Part shown: positions 44,298 to 53,709 of the stretch, piece after piece
Layout of the letters: every line of letters starts with the position of its first letter
Numbering within the stretch: the first letter of the stretch is position 1
From: Alphaproteobacteria bacterium US3C007
Lineage (GTDB): Bacteria > Pseudomonadota > Alphaproteobacteria > Rhodobacterales > Rhodobacteraceae
Length of the DNA: 64,000 bases
Direction of reading: 5' to 3'
Assembly: GCA_034423775.1 (NCBI GenBank)
Contig: CP139918.1
Coordinates: forward strand, 930,001 to 994,000
Translations under genes and position numbers: made by a program
The notes under the pieces: model-generated
Seen by the model: only the letters and a program-made list of their open reading frames with translations
The model's database searches: none
Told to the model about the DNA's origin: nothing

Positions 44298-45584
44298 TCA
44301 CGCCGTGGCTTCTTCTAAGCACGCTTCCAGGATGTCTAGGCCTTCTTCTACCAGTGAAAACTGCGCTGACAGCGGCACCAGAATACGAATGACATTGCGT
44401 GTTGGGCCCGCCGTTACCAAAATAAGACCCTTCTTTAGAGCGATTTCGGCGACTTTGGCCGCCAACGCTCCATCGGGGGTGCCACTGGCACGATCCGTCA
44501 CCAGCTCAATCGCGTTCATACAGCCAAGCCCGCGCACATCGCCAATACATTGCAACGAGTTCTTAAGCTTCATTTTTTGCAAGCGAGAGTCGATTAGCTC
44601 ACCCATTTTCAAGCCTTTATCCAACAGGCCTTCTTTCTCAATCACGTCAAGCACCGCCAGCGCAGCAGCGCAAGCCATCGGGTTTCCGCCAAACGTGCCC
44701 CCCAATCCGCCCGGGGGCACTGTATCGATGATAGAGGCTTTGCCCACTATGCCCGAAATCGGCAAGCCGCCGCCTATGCTTTTGCCAACACAGGTGAGAT
44801 CCGCACACATTCCGAAATGCTCAAAGGCAAACATTTTGCCGGTACGCCCGATCCCTGATTGAATTTCATCTGCCACCAAAACGATGCCATGCGTATCGCA
44901 AAGCGCCCGCAGATAGGTGAGAAACTCACCCGAGGCGATATTGTAACCGCCCTCGCCCTGCACCGGCTCAACAAATATAGCGGCGATCTGATCTGGTGGA
45001 CAATCGCTTCTGAATAATGTTTCAAAGGCCTGCTTTGTATCCTCAAGCGTTATGCCACGAAACGCATCCGGAAAAGGCAGGCGAAAAATTTCACCCGGGA
45101 ATGGCCCGAAACCCTGCTTAAATGGGACCATTCTGGCACTCAGCGCCATGCCCATATAAGAGCGCCCGTGATACCCATTGGTAAAGGTAATCAGCGCCGG
45201 CCGTTTCGTATGATAACGCGCCACCTTTATTGCGTTTTCAACGGCTTCCCCCCCTGCAGAAAAGAACATTGATTTCTTTTCAAAATCACCCGGATACAGC
45301 GCGTTAAGCCGCTCGGCTAGGGCGATGTAACTTTCATAAGGTGTGACTTGAAAGCAGGTATGCGTCAGGCTGTCTAACTGATGCTTAATGGCAGAAACAA
45401 CCTGCGGATGGCGGTGGCCAATATTCTGACAGCCAATACCGCCACAAAAATCTATGTAGCGTTTGCCTTCAACATCCCAGATTTCGGCATTCTCTGCTTT
45501 TTCAGCGATGAAGGTAGAAGAATACGCGATTGCTCTGGCAACAGACTTGTCGCGGCGACCTTCGATTTCGGTATTTGTTGTCAT
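44298..45584 (-). CDS. 4-Aminobutyrate aminotransferase-like enzyme (GabT family)
   Basis: The 428-residue PLP aminotransferase has SAGGEAVENAIKVARY, NGYHGRSYMGMALSARMVPF, VEPVQGEGGYNIAS, LVADEIQSGIGRTG (PLP-ring Asp) and CVGKSIGGGLPISGIVG (Schiff-base lysine). This is the GabT pattern, transferring the omega-amino group of 4-aminobutyrate or a related omega-amine to 2-oxoglutarate. It follows the binding protein gene after 80 bases with a hairpin between. In this context it may act on an amine released from the imported compound. No GabD is in this operon; one is at 12-13 kb. Confidence 0.88.
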   Translation of the reverse strand: MTTNTEIEGRRDKSVARAIAYSSTFIAEKAENAEIWDVEGKRYIDFCGGIGCQNIGHRHPQVVSAIKHQLDSLTHTCFQVTPYESYIALAERLNALYPGDFEKKSMFFSAGGEAVENAIKVARYHTKRPALITFTNGYHGRSYMGMALSARMVPFKQGFGPFPGEIFRLPFPDAFRGITLEDTKQAFETLFRSDCPPDQIAAIFVEPVQGEGGYNIASGEFLTYLRALCDTHGIVLVADEIQSGIGRTGKMFAFEHFGMCADLTCVGKSIGGGLPISGIVGKASIIDTVPPGGLGGTFGGNPMACAAALAVLDVIEKEGLLDKGLKMGELIDSRLQKMKLKNSLQCIGDVRGLGCMNAIELVTDRASGTPDGALAAKVAEIALKKGLILVTAGPTRNVIRILVPLSAQFSLVEEGLDILEACLEEATA

Positions 45585-45620
45585 GATATAAGCCCTGTAA
45601 CAACCTGTTAGCCAAGATCA

Positions 45621-45640
45621 CCGGGCTCTTGGAGGCCCGG
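45621..45640 (-). terminator. Intercistronic hairpin after the Ugp-type binding protein
   Basis: CCGGGC and GCCCGG arms (with TCTTGGAG between) form a GC-rich stem 25 bases after the binding protein stop on the minus strand, without a T-run. It resembles the hairpins after the other binding protein genes in the window. Confidence 0.5.
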
Positions 45641-45664
45641 AGATCTTATCTGTTTAAAGACTGA

Positions 45665-46909
45665 TTATTTTGGAAGCAGGTCGTTGACCTCTTCAACCAG
45701 CTCTTCTTGAAGCTCGGCCATATCATCAGATTCCCCCGTCACGATGGATTCCATACCATCATAAAGAACCTGCGTGATGGCCAATCCGTTATCACCCGGA
45801 TAGGCGATCCAATCGCGCAGCAACCCAGATTGCTCAACCGCTGTGTATTTATTCGGGTTTTGCGCATAGAAATCAGTCAAAAGATCATTTGCTGCTTTGT
45901 TGGGTGGGATATAACCCGTCGTTTCCGCAACCAATGCCGCGCCAACGCCCGATGTGGCAAATTTTACAAATTTCCAAGCCGCATCGATTTCTGCTGGATC
46001 TTCAGAGGTTGACACCATCATAACCGAGTTGCCGCCCGCAGGAAGGCCCATCGGGGTTTGGCCCATGCCAGGGTATTTACCCGTTTTAAGTTCAAAATCA
46101 CCCTTCGCGCGTTCAATCGCACCAACCGCAGATGTTGACCAGAAATACATCGACACCTCGCCCGAGTTAAAGGGCACGCCCGCATCGCCAGCAGACAGGT
46201 TTGGCATATCACATTCGCGGAACAGCTTTTTCATCTGCTCAAGCGCTGCCAAGCCGGCTTCACCGTCAAAATTGACTTTGCCATCTTTCAAGATAGGCTC
46301 GCCTTGGCTCCACATCAACGCTTGGAAAAACCAGTTGCCCGTGACGCTCCAGCCCCACCACATGGGTGTTTTATGACCCGCTTTCATCAATGTATGGCAC
46401 GCGGCAATGACCTCATCCCAAGTGGCCGGAAGCTCTGTAATGCCAACTGCATTGAGGTTATCCATATTGTAATACCCAACCGGCAGTGATACCGAATAGG
46501 GCAGGCCATACACTTCGCCGTTGAATGTGCCCAGGTCTAACATCGCTTGATGATAGCCATCTTTTGCGAAATCCGCTTCCGCGGCAATGAACGGTTCAAG
46601 CGATTTTGCAATGCCTTTCTCAACCAATAATGCCTGACGGTTCAAACCCTGAAAGGTCACATCTGGCAAATCTCCAGCGACGGATTCGCGCAAAATTGTG
46701 TTGGTTCCATCTTCATAATTTTCATAGGTCGCCCGAAATTTCACATCAATATCTGGATGCGCTTTTTTGAACTCAGGTATGAGCCGCTCCATCGTCACAT
46801 CAAACAACGAGGAATAGGCATACCCTACCTCGATTTCAACGGCTTGGACCGGTGTCGTCAGAACGCTGGTCGCCAAAGCAAGTGCAGAAAATTTAGTCAA
46901 GTTCTTCAT
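45665..46909 (-). CDS. ABC substrate-binding protein, UgpB-like (family 1)
   Basis: The 414-residue protein has a Sec signal peptide (KFSALALATSVLTTPVQAVE). The mature part begins like sugar- and glycerol-phosphate-binding proteins: IPEFKKAHPDIDVKFRATYE and GTFNGEVYGLPYSVSLPVGY. WWGWSVTGNWFFQALMWSQG has the tryptophan-rich hinge typical of UgpB relatives from Alphaproteobacteria. It could bind glycerol-3-phosphate or glycerophosphodiesters, or, given the neighbours, glycerol esters of phosphonates. It is fourth in the operon, after its permeases, so gene order is ATPase, permease, permease, binding protein. Confidence 0.85.
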   Translation of the reverse strand: MKNLTKFSALALATSVLTTPVQAVEIEVGYAYSSLFDVTMERLIPEFKKAHPDIDVKFRATYENYEDGTNTILRESVAGDLPDVTFQGLNRQALLVEKGIAKSLEPFIAAEADFAKDGYHQAMLDLGTFNGEVYGLPYSVSLPVGYYNMDNLNAVGITELPATWDEVIAACHTLMKAGHKTPMWWGWSVTGNWFFQALMWSQGEPILKDGKVNFDGEAGLAALEQMKKLFRECDMPNLSAGDAGVPFNSGEVSMYFWSTSAVGAIERAKGDFELKTGKYPGMGQTPMGLPAGGNSVMMVSTSEDPAEIDAAWKFVKFATSGVGAALVAETTGYIPPNKAANDLLTDFYAQNPNKYTAVEQSGLLRDWIAYPGDNGLAITQVLYDGMESIVTGESDDMAELQEELVEEVNDLLPK

Positions 46910-47010
46910 CTTTACCTCCCAAATTATAGGAACCTTTTGCGCGTGTTACGCTTGTAGCTCCTCGTTTAAACCGGGCCGGCATGCAGCCAAACCGGTATCC
47001 CTAAAAATTC

Positions 47011-47907
47011 TCATTTCATTCCCGTCATCGTGATCCCTTCAATGAACCGCCTTTGGGCGAGCAGAAAGACGATCACCAAAGGCAAAACAATCACGGTGGT
47101 TGCAGCCATCATCGGGCCATATTCGTTTCCATCCATGTCTGATTTAAACATCCGCAAGCCCAAGGGCGGTGTCATCAAATCTTTATTCCCAGTGATCACA
47201 ACGCGCGGCCAATAATAATCATTCCAATGCGCCACCACTGAAAAAATACCAAAGGCAAGCAGCGCGGGAATGGCCGTGGGCAGCATCACCTGCCAAACGA
47301 TCGAAAATTCGCTCATCCCATCCATGCGCGCGGCATCGATCAAATCATCTGGCACGGTCATGAAAAACTGCCGCATCAAAAAGATGCCAAAAACCGAGAT
47401 ACTCCAAGGCACGATCAGCGCCGCATATGTGTTGGTCAGCCCCACTTTTGCAAGCATAATATAAAGCGGAAGGGCAATCGCATGCACGGGGATAAGCAAG
47501 CAGAAAATGACCATCCCAAACACCACATTGCGGCCCCAAAACCTGAGCTTAGACAGCGCGTAAGCACAGGGGAGGGCAATGATCACCTGAATTAAAAATA
47601 TGCTCACTGTGACAAAAACGCCATTGAGCATATAACGCACCAAGGGCGCTTCTTTGAACGCGGCCGTGTAATTGTAAACGATCGGCCGCATCAGGCAGTT
47701 TTCTTCTGGATTGCCCGCCTTAACGCAGCGGTTATCGGTCATGATTTGTTGCGCCCCGAAAAACCCACCAGTGTTGGTTTCAATCTCGGACGGACTTTTC
47801 AGCGAATAAGACAGCATCAGATAAAACGGCAATAAAACCACAACCGCTCCGGCAAGCAACAAACTATGCTTGAAAAACTCTCCCAGCCAATTTGTATGAA
47901 TAGACAT
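47011..47907 (-). CDS. Ugp-type ABC permease (UgpE-like)
   Basis: The 298-residue, six-helix permease has the EAA loop DAARMDGMSEFSIVWQVMLP and ends RFIEGITMTGMK, as do UgpE-type subunits. A loop after helix 1 holds two cysteines (CVKAGNPEENC). It pairs with the next permease, overlapping its stop by one base. The binding protein gene follows after 101 bases. Confidence 0.88.
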   Translation of the reverse strand: MSIHTNWLGEFFKHSLLLAGAVVVLLPFYLMLSYSLKSPSEIETNTGGFFGAQQIMTDNRCVKAGNPEENCLMRPIVYNYTAAFKEAPLVRYMLNGVFVTVSIFLIQVIIALPCAYALSKLRFWGRNVVFGMVIFCLLIPVHAIALPLYIMLAKVGLTNTYAALIVPWSISVFGIFLMRQFFMTVPDDLIDAARMDGMSEFSIVWQVMLPTAIPALLAFGIFSVVAHWNDYYWPRVVITGNKDLMTPPLGLRMFKSDMDGNEYGPMMAATTVIVLPLVIVFLLAQRRFIEGITMTGMK

Positions 47908-48857
47908 TAGTAATGCACCTTCCGATTGACGAAATACACCTGCACCAATGTCAGGATCAAAACGAAGATAAGAAACACAATCGTGATCGCAGAGCCCATT
48001 CCCAGCAGGTTCTGTCGTACGCCTTTTTCAAACATGGCATAGACCATCACATAGGTTGACTTTGAGGGGCCACCTTCCGTTAAGGCCTCCACCGTATCGA
48101 AGACTTGAAAGGATCTGATCGACGAAATGGTTATCACGAACACATGCGTTGGTCCCAGCATCGGCCAGGTAACAAGTTTGAACCGCTCCCAAGCGCTGTC
48201 AGCCCCATCCATTTGCGCTGCCTGATATAGCTCTCTTGGCACCGACGTGAGCCCTGCAAGATAGAGCACCATATTGAAACCAAAGGCCTGCCATATGCCA
48301 ATAAAGGCGATCGTGCCCAGCGCATATTGCCGATCACCGAGCCATAGTGGAAATTTCTTTTCGCAGGCCGAGCCATACCAACTGTCCAGCGGATCATAGC
48401 CCAACCAAGAGCCCGAGAGCAGCGCATAGATCGCGGATTTATCGCAACCAGAGCGCAAGATATCATTTACCACGCCAACGATTGGGTTGAGCGCAAATTC
48501 CCACACGATCGCCATCGCAAGCAATGTGGCCATAACGGGAAGGAAAAAGATCGCCTTGTAAAGCTCCCCCCCGATGCGCAAACTTGAAATGAGAAGCGCA
48601 GATCCCAGCCCCAATGCCACAGAGATCGGCACCACGAGCAAAACATAGGTCAGCGAGGCTGTGAACATTTTGCTATAGCTGCGGCGGCTAAACAGTTTTT
48701 CGTAATTTTCCCAACCGATCCAATTAAAACCGCTATTGCCTAGGCTATAATCTGTCATCGACAATGCGGCGGCTACAAAGACGGGCGCGATCAGAAGCAA
48801 AAGCATCAAAAAAATTGCCGGACCAACGAACCAATAATGTGCTTTCGAGCGCCCCAT
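47907..48857 (-). CDS. Ugp-type ABC permease (UgpA-like)
   Basis: The 316-residue permease begins GRSKAHYWFVGPAIFLMLLL and has the EAA loop YQAAQMDGADSAWERFKLVT. A periplasmic insert with three cysteines (CDKSAIYALL, ACEKKF) lies around residues 135-175. Its ends overlap by one base with the ATPase gene upstream and the second permease downstream, so the three genes are translationally coupled. Confidence 0.88.
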   Translation of the reverse strand: MGRSKAHYWFVGPAIFLMLLLLIAPVFVAAALSMTDYSLGNSGFNWIGWENYEKLFSRRSYSKMFTASLTYVLLVVPISVALGLGSALLISSLRIGGELYKAIFFLPVMATLLAMAIVWEFALNPIVGVVNDILRSGCDKSAIYALLSGSWLGYDPLDSWYGSACEKKFPLWLGDRQYALGTIAFIGIWQAFGFNMVLYLAGLTSVPRELYQAAQMDGADSAWERFKLVTWPMLGPTHVFVITISSIRSFQVFDTVEALTEGGPSKSTYVMVYAMFEKGVRQNLLGMGSAITIVFLIFVLILTLVQVYFVNRKVHY

Positions 48858-50014
48858 CAGGCTAGCTTCCCAGAGCTGGCCACATGGTTAAAATCCAACC
48901 GCCGCCCATCAGCACCAAAGACCAAAGGTTTGCCCGGCACGGGGGCGCAGTGAAGCGTATCGCCGGGCTTTTGAGGCGTTGCCGCCAAAGGTTGGGCCCG
49001 TATAATGATGGCGCTTTCGCTGCCCTCTTGCGTAACGTGAAAGAACACATCCGAGCCAAGATTTTCCTTATAGGTCAATTTGCCGGACAAGCTTTGCGCG
49101 GCCCCCGCGTCGGTCAACGTTAAATGTTCGGGCCGTAATCCCACAGAAACGGGCCCCGGAGCGGGGTCGGCAAGCACCCCGCCCAAGCTCAAACCAGCGC
49201 AGGTGATATGTCCAAATTCATCGCAATGACCTGGAAGAATATTCATTTTTGGGCTGCCAATAAATTCCGCCACCCGAATATCCTGAGGGTTTTGATACAC
49301 CTCTTCAGGGGATCCCAATTGCAGCAAATCTCCATCCATCATCACCGCAATGCGATCCGACATGGTTAAGGCTTCCGCTTGGTCATGCGTTACATAGATA
49401 AACGTGGTTTTGAGCTTCTTATGCAACGCCGATAATTCAGCGCGCATATGCACCCGCAAACTCGCATCCAGATTTGACAAGGGCTCATCCATCAAGAAGG
49501 CCGCCGGGTTGCGCACCATCGCACGACCAAGGGCAACGCGCTGCCTTTGCCCCCCCGAAAGCTGGCCTGGTTTGCGCGCCAAAAGCGGCTCAATCTTCAG
49601 CGTTTCTGAAACGATTTGAACTTCTTTTTCAATTTGCACCATTTTGGATCGGCGGCTGGGCAGCAAATGCCCCAATAGGGGAAACCGCTCCCAAAAGCTC
49701 AGATCTCTCAGCCGCAAGGGCGTCATAAGATTTTGACGAACTGTGAGATGCGGGTAAAGCGCATAAGATTGGAACACCATTGCCAAATCGCGCAGGCTGG
49801 GCCGTGTTTCATTCACGCTAACGCCATCGATAGAGACATCACCGCTGGATTGCGTTTCAAGGCCCGCAATTATTCTCAGCGTTGTCGACTTACCGCAACC
49901 GGAAGGGCCCACTAAGGTGAGAAACTCCCCATCATGTATGTCTAAATCCACACCATTTATTACAGACTGACCACCATAGGATTTGGTCACGCCACTTAGC
50001 GCTATTCCGGCCAC
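48857..50014 (-). CDS. Ugp/MalK-type ABC importer ATPase
   Basis: The 385-residue ATPase has [13 protein letters not shown] (Walker A), [14 protein letters not shown] (signature), [11 protein letters not shown] (Walker B) and a C-terminal TOBE-type domain with [12 protein letters not shown], the UgpC/MalK layout. It contains an unusual insert after the Q-loop ([20 protein letters not shown], about residues 105-124). It is first in the minus-strand operon and divergent from a LysR gene 185 bases away. Confidence 0.92.
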   Translation of the reverse strand: MAGIALSGVTKSYGGQSVINGVDLDIHDGEFLTLVGPSGCGKSTTLRIIAGLETQSSGDVSIDGVSVNETRPSLRDLAMVFQSYALYPHLTVRQNLMTPLRLRDLSFWERFPLLGHLLPSRRSKMVQIEKEVQIVSETLKIEPLLARKPGQLSGGQRQRVALGRAMVRNPAAFLMDEPLSNLDASLRVHMRAELSALHKKLKTTFIYVTHDQAEALTMSDRIAVMMDGDLLQLGSPEEVYQNPQDIRVAEFIGSPKMNILPGHCDEFGHITCAGLSLGGVLADPAPGPVSVGLRPEHLTLTDAGAAQSLSGKLTYKENLGSDVFFHVTQEGSESAIIIRAQPLAATPQKPGDTLHCAPVPGKPLVFGADGRRLDFNHVASSGKLA

Positions 50015-50149
50015 TTGTTCCCCCCTTTACTTAGCTTATGCGCCGTTTACGGCTTCTGTATTCAAGCTAGGCAGCAATCATATTACAATCGCGAATTATT
50101 TTTTTCAGTGCCATGCATCCACAACAAGACCAACGTTGCAATTGATTCT

Positions 50150-50166
50150 ATTATTTGTAAAATAAT
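50150..50166. promoter_or_regulatory. LysR-type palindrome between LysR and the Ugp-type operon
   Basis: ATTATTT-GTA-AAATAAT is a perfect 7-3-7 palindrome with T-N11-A, 34 bases upstream of the LysR start in the divergent promoter region of the Ugp-type operon. Probable binding site of that regulator. Confidence 0.5.
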
Positions 50167-50199
50167 ATATAAATTAATTTAATATAAGGATTTATTATA

Positions 50200-51126
50200 T
50201 TGTTACCCTATAGACAACTGAGTTACGCAGTGGCCGTTGCCGATCATGGTGGGGTGCAAGCGGCTTCGGAAAAAATAGCAATTTCACAACCCGCATTGAG
50301 CAATGCGGTTCAAAAGGTAGAACAAGAATACGGATTGAAAATATTCATCCGAGACCGACCGAATAAACTGGCGCTGACCTCGGTGGGGCGGCGGTTTATC
50401 GCGCAAGCCAAACGGCTTATCGAAAATGCCGAAGAATTTGAAGATTTGGCTAAAAACCTGAGCAAAAACTCCAGCGGCACGATTCAACTTGGATGCTTCA
50501 CCCCCACCGCAGCCTTTATCATTCCAATCATTTTGCAGGCTTTGGAAACCCGCGGGCTTGATATTTCTTTACAAATTCATGAAGCGGATTTGGATGAATT
50601 AAACACGTTATTGGTACAAGGCACGATTGACGTTGCTTTGACGTATAATATGTTTCCCAATCCCTCGATTGAGTTTGAAACCCTAATCGAAGAAAAACCT
50701 TATGTTATGATCGCGCGCAATGATCCCTTAGCATCAAAAAAATCAATTGCGCTTAAAGAGCTGGTTGAAAAAGATATGGTGTCTTTAAACTTACCCCTGA
50801 CACAGCAATATTTCTTATCGTGTTTTTCGCAGCATAATCTACGCCCCAAAGTCAGACATCAAACCAAATCCTACGAATTGGTGCGCAGTTTGGTGGGTGC
50901 CGGTGAAGGCTATGCGATTATGATCATGCGGCCTGTCACAAATAGGGCCTATAATGGCACAGGGCTGGCCTATATTCCCTTGGCGGATGACGTGCCGCCT
51001 GCGCAATACGGGCTCGCCATCACTAACCGGGCGATTCCCACAAAGCTAATCGAAAGGTTTTCGGAAATATGCCGGGACACGTTATTACATGAAAAAGCCG
51101 CCGATCATTATTTCGTACGGCGTTAA
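50200..51126 (+). CDS. LysR-family regulator divergent from the Ugp-type operon
   Basis: The 308-residue protein starts at TTG 50200, 9 bases after TAAGGA. LSYAVAVADHGGVQAASEKI and ISQPALSNAVQKVEQEYGLK form the LysR DNA-binding helices; GTIQLGCFTPTAAFIIPIIL starts the ligand domain. By position it likely controls the divergent importer/catabolic operon through the palindrome in between. The inducer is unknown and would identify the substrate of the operon. Confidence 0.9.
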   Translation: MLPYRQLSYAVAVADHGGVQAASEKIAISQPALSNAVQKVEQEYGLKIFIRDRPNKLALTSVGRRFIAQAKRLIENAEEFEDLAKNLSKNSSGTIQLGCFTPTAAFIIPIILQALETRGLDISLQIHEADLDELNTLLVQGTIDVALTYNMFPNPSIEFETLIEEKPYVMIARNDPLASKKSIALKELVEKDMVSLNLPLTQQYFLSCFSQHNLRPKVRHQTKSYELVRSLVGAGEGYAIMIMRPVTNRAYNGTGLAYIPLADDVPPAQYGLAITNRAIPTKLIERFSEICRDTLLHEKAADHYFVRR

Positions 51127-51151
51127 ATAAGCCCAAGACCGTGAGAGATAT

Positions 51152-52240
51152 TTAGAAGATATTTTCCCGTAAATATTTCAACCCACCACGCGGGGTTCTA
51201 AAATCACGCGGCGAAACGCCAAAAAGTTTTTTAAAGCTTTTTGAGAAATTATTCTGGCTTTCAAAGCCACAGGCCAGTGAGACCTCGGCCAAAGAAAGTT
51301 CAGATTGCTCTAACAATTGCCGCGCCCGCTCCAGCCGCAATTCTTTAAAATATCGACCGGGAGAATCAAACCCATACCGCGCAAAAATCCGTTCGAGCTG
51401 TCGCGTCGAAATGTTTAGCTCATCTGCTATTTCATCCATGCCAATCGGGCGTTCTATATTCTCAACCATCATCGCAATCGCTTTTTGAATACGCCCATTC
51501 GCGCAGAGCATCGCGCTGCCATTCAACAATTGCAGCGCATTGCCGCTGCGCCGACTTTGCAGCAGAAAATGGCTTCCGATTTTTTGCGCGATGCTTGACC
51601 CACAATGGTTTTCTATAAACGCAATGGCGAAATCAAGCGCAGCCAATTCTCCTGCGCAGCTTGTGCCGCGTTCGCAGGTTTCGAACAAAACATTCAAAAA
51701 ATCGATGGCCGGGAAATTTTCGCGAAGCAGCCCAATGGTTTCCCAATGTGCGACGCATTTATCAGCTCTAATCAAACCCGTAGTAACAGCAAAGGCATTG
51801 GCAGCGCCCAAAGCCACAAACGGCACAGAGGTGGCCGCCAGTTTTCTGAGAAAGGTTTGCAGCGCTTTTTGAGAGGTTTTATCAACCTCTTGGCCGCAGG
51901 CAAGCATAACAAAATCGGGCCGGTTTTTCACATCACCATGGGCCAAAACGCAGTTTGAAGGTTTTTCACAGGCCAAACGGATGCCCGCCGTGGTCAGCGG
52001 ATCCTGCTCCAATAAAGAGACCCTTTCGAGATCAAACCTATCGCGTCCAAGAATTTTATTGGCATGCATAAAAGGGTCCATGATTGACGCGACGGTGGTT
52101 AAAGAAACACCATCAACGACCAGAATCATAATCTTACATTTTTGATAAACCCGTTCTGCAACCGGCCGCATCTGCTGTGACGCATCAGCAGGGCGGCCAA
52201 CTTTTTGAGTGGGGTTTTGATCAAAATTTGGAATATACAT
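51152..52240 (-). CDS. GlxA-type AraC-family regulator
   Basis: The 362-residue protein has a DJ-1/PfpI-like N-terminal domain (about 35-210; MILVVDGVSLTTVASIMDPF) and a C-terminal AraC DNA-binding domain (MDEIADELNISTRQLERIFA; SLACGFESQNNFSKSFKKLF). The same layout occurs in GbdR and CdhR, which sense betaine and carnitine and activate their catabolism. It lies 15 bases after the URO-D family gene, on the same strand, and probably regulates that gene. The second cysteine-type active site of DJ-1 enzymes is not conserved, as is usual for the regulators. Confidence 0.88.
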   Translation of the reverse strand: MYIPNFDQNPTQKVGRPADASQQMRPVAERVYQKCKIMILVVDGVSLTTVASIMDPFMHANKILGRDRFDLERVSLLEQDPLTTAGIRLACEKPSNCVLAHGDVKNRPDFVMLACGQEVDKTSQKALQTFLRKLAATSVPFVALGAANAFAVTTGLIRADKCVAHWETIGLLRENFPAIDFLNVLFETCERGTSCAGELAALDFAIAFIENHCGSSIAQKIGSHFLLQSRRSGNALQLLNGSAMLCANGRIQKAIAMMVENIERPIGMDEIADELNISTRQLERIFARYGFDSPGRYFKELRLERARQLLEQSELSLAEVSLACGFESQNNFSKSFKKLFGVSPRDFRTPRGGLKYLRENIF

Positions 52241-52255
52241 TGGGATAAACTCCGC

Positions 52256-53563
52256 TTAAATCATCGCTCGGGCCAGTTTAGGGCATTCGAAAACCTGCCC
52301 GATTATCAACCGCACCAGATCAAATTCGGTTTCTCCATTTAAATCCTCAAAGTACAAATGGCTGGGCCAAGGCTGGTCCACGAAGTTATTTTCGGGCAGA
52401 TCAATGGCCTCGCATACCGCCTTGATGGCCGCGACATACTCACCCGCTGCGGTTTCAAGATTTATTTTTGCGAGTTCAAGATCATCGATGCTGTTCCTGT
52501 CAACTTCACAAGACCCGATCCCAGTTGTCAGCGGAATGTTGCGCGCCAGCGCTTGATCCCGGTAAAAGGAAACATCGACTTTATCCGCTTCAAGGCGCAT
52601 CATAAATTTCTGACAGACGCTGACCTTTATATCCGTCAATTCATTCAAATCAACTTTGGCTGTGGCCACTTGCTGCTTGCTCTGCCGCCGCGAACTGCGC
52701 ACTTTATTTTTGACATTAGCAACATAATCGCCGCGATAATTACAATCAAAAACCCGCCCCCCCCAGAGATCGCCGTTATCCATCCGCTGAATGGATCGGA
52801 TCGACATTGTTTTGCAATTTTCAGGTCCGATAAAAAAGGGCGAGCCGGACGCATCGGAAAGCTCAACCCAGCCATTTGGAAATACAGAAAAATGATGCTC
52901 AATCCACGGCACCAGCACCTTGTCAGCCAAATGATCTAACAACTTATTGACATGATCGGGATCGTGTAAAACATCCGCCAAAAGCGGCTCTTGACCATAA
53001 ATATCCGCCGCCAGACTATAAGGCGCTGAAATCTGCAACAGCGGCTCCATCCCGGTTAGCTCTTCGGTAACGCGCAAAATATCATCAATTATTTTGGGAA
53101 TCCCAGAGTTAAAATCGGGCGTTTCCAACTCAAAACAATTGTCTTTGTTGATCAAGGCATGATCCGGATCAGATCCGGGCGGAAATTTATCCGGATACAT
53201 CATTTTCTGCCCAAGAACCTCGCAGGAAAACGCGTAAAGCGCCCATGTAATATATAATTTATTAACGCCTAAAAGCCGCGAAACGGTTAAATTGGCGCGC
53301 ACATAACGATAGGGATCCGTTTTGTAATACTCGGCGGCTCTAATCCCATAGATATCATGCAAAATCGCCAAGGCGAGCATATGCACCGACGCGGTGGCAT
53401 GCACCTCATCTGTGGGGGCGAGGATTGAAAAATTTTGATCAAACTCCCCCGCGATTGCAGCGTCAAACACATCTTTAATTTCTGTCTTCGCCGCTGCCTC
53501 CCCAGCCTGCCAGCGCTGCAAAAGCGTTAGCCCCTGCGGATAAGAATATGCGTCTAAATCCAT
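52256..53563 (-). CDS. Uroporphyrinogen decarboxylase (URO-D) family protein, likely not HemE
   Basis: The 435-residue protein has the URO-D barrel pattern late in the chain (ELSDASGSPFFIGPENCKTM; PLTTGIGSCEVDRNSIDDLE), but lacks the HemE N-terminal signature and is longer than HemE (about 345). Relatives include corrinoid methyltransferases that demethylate or methylate small compounds. Pairing with a GlxA-type regulator of the betaine-sensing kind suggests a methylated osmolyte as substrate, but no corrinoid protein is nearby. Substrate unassigned. The start has GGAG 7 bases upstream and, between them, a second ATG followed at once by TAA. Confidence 0.7.
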   Translation of the reverse strand: MDLDAYSYPQGLTLLQRWQAGEAAAKTEIKDVFDAAIAGEFDQNFSILAPTDEVHATASVHMLALAILHDIYGIRAAEYYKTDPYRYVRANLTVSRLLGVNKLYITWALYAFSCEVLGQKMMYPDKFPPGSDPDHALINKDNCFELETPDFNSGIPKIIDDILRVTEELTGMEPLLQISAPYSLAADIYGQEPLLADVLHDPDHVNKLLDHLADKVLVPWIEHHFSVFPNGWVELSDASGSPFFIGPENCKTMSIRSIQRMDNGDLWGGRVFDCNYRGDYVANVKNKVRSSRRQSKQQVATAKVDLNELTDIKVSVCQKFMMRLEADKVDVSFYRDQALARNIPLTTGIGSCEVDRNSIDDLELAKINLETAAGEYVAAIKAVCEAIDLPENNFVDQPWPSHLYFEDLNGETEFDLVRLIIGQVFECPKLARAMI

Positions 53564-53605
53564 TACATTTCTCCGCCTGCTTAAGATCCGGTCAACCTAT
53601 ATTGA

Positions 53606-53623
53606 AAGCCGCGACTGCGGCTT
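53606..53623. terminator. Hairpin between pit and the URO-D gene
   Basis: AAGCCGC-GACT-GCGGCTT is a perfect 7-bp stem about 90 bases downstream of the pit stop and upstream of the URO-D start (minus strand). It could end pit transcription; the trailing bases TCAATATAGG are only moderately T-rich. Position may be off by one base. Confidence 0.4.
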
Positions 53624-53709
53624 AACTTCACCTTAGTAAGCATAAGAGTGGGCACATCAAATAGACCCATTATAAAAAATTCAATAGATCCAATATAGAG
53701 GGATTTTTG

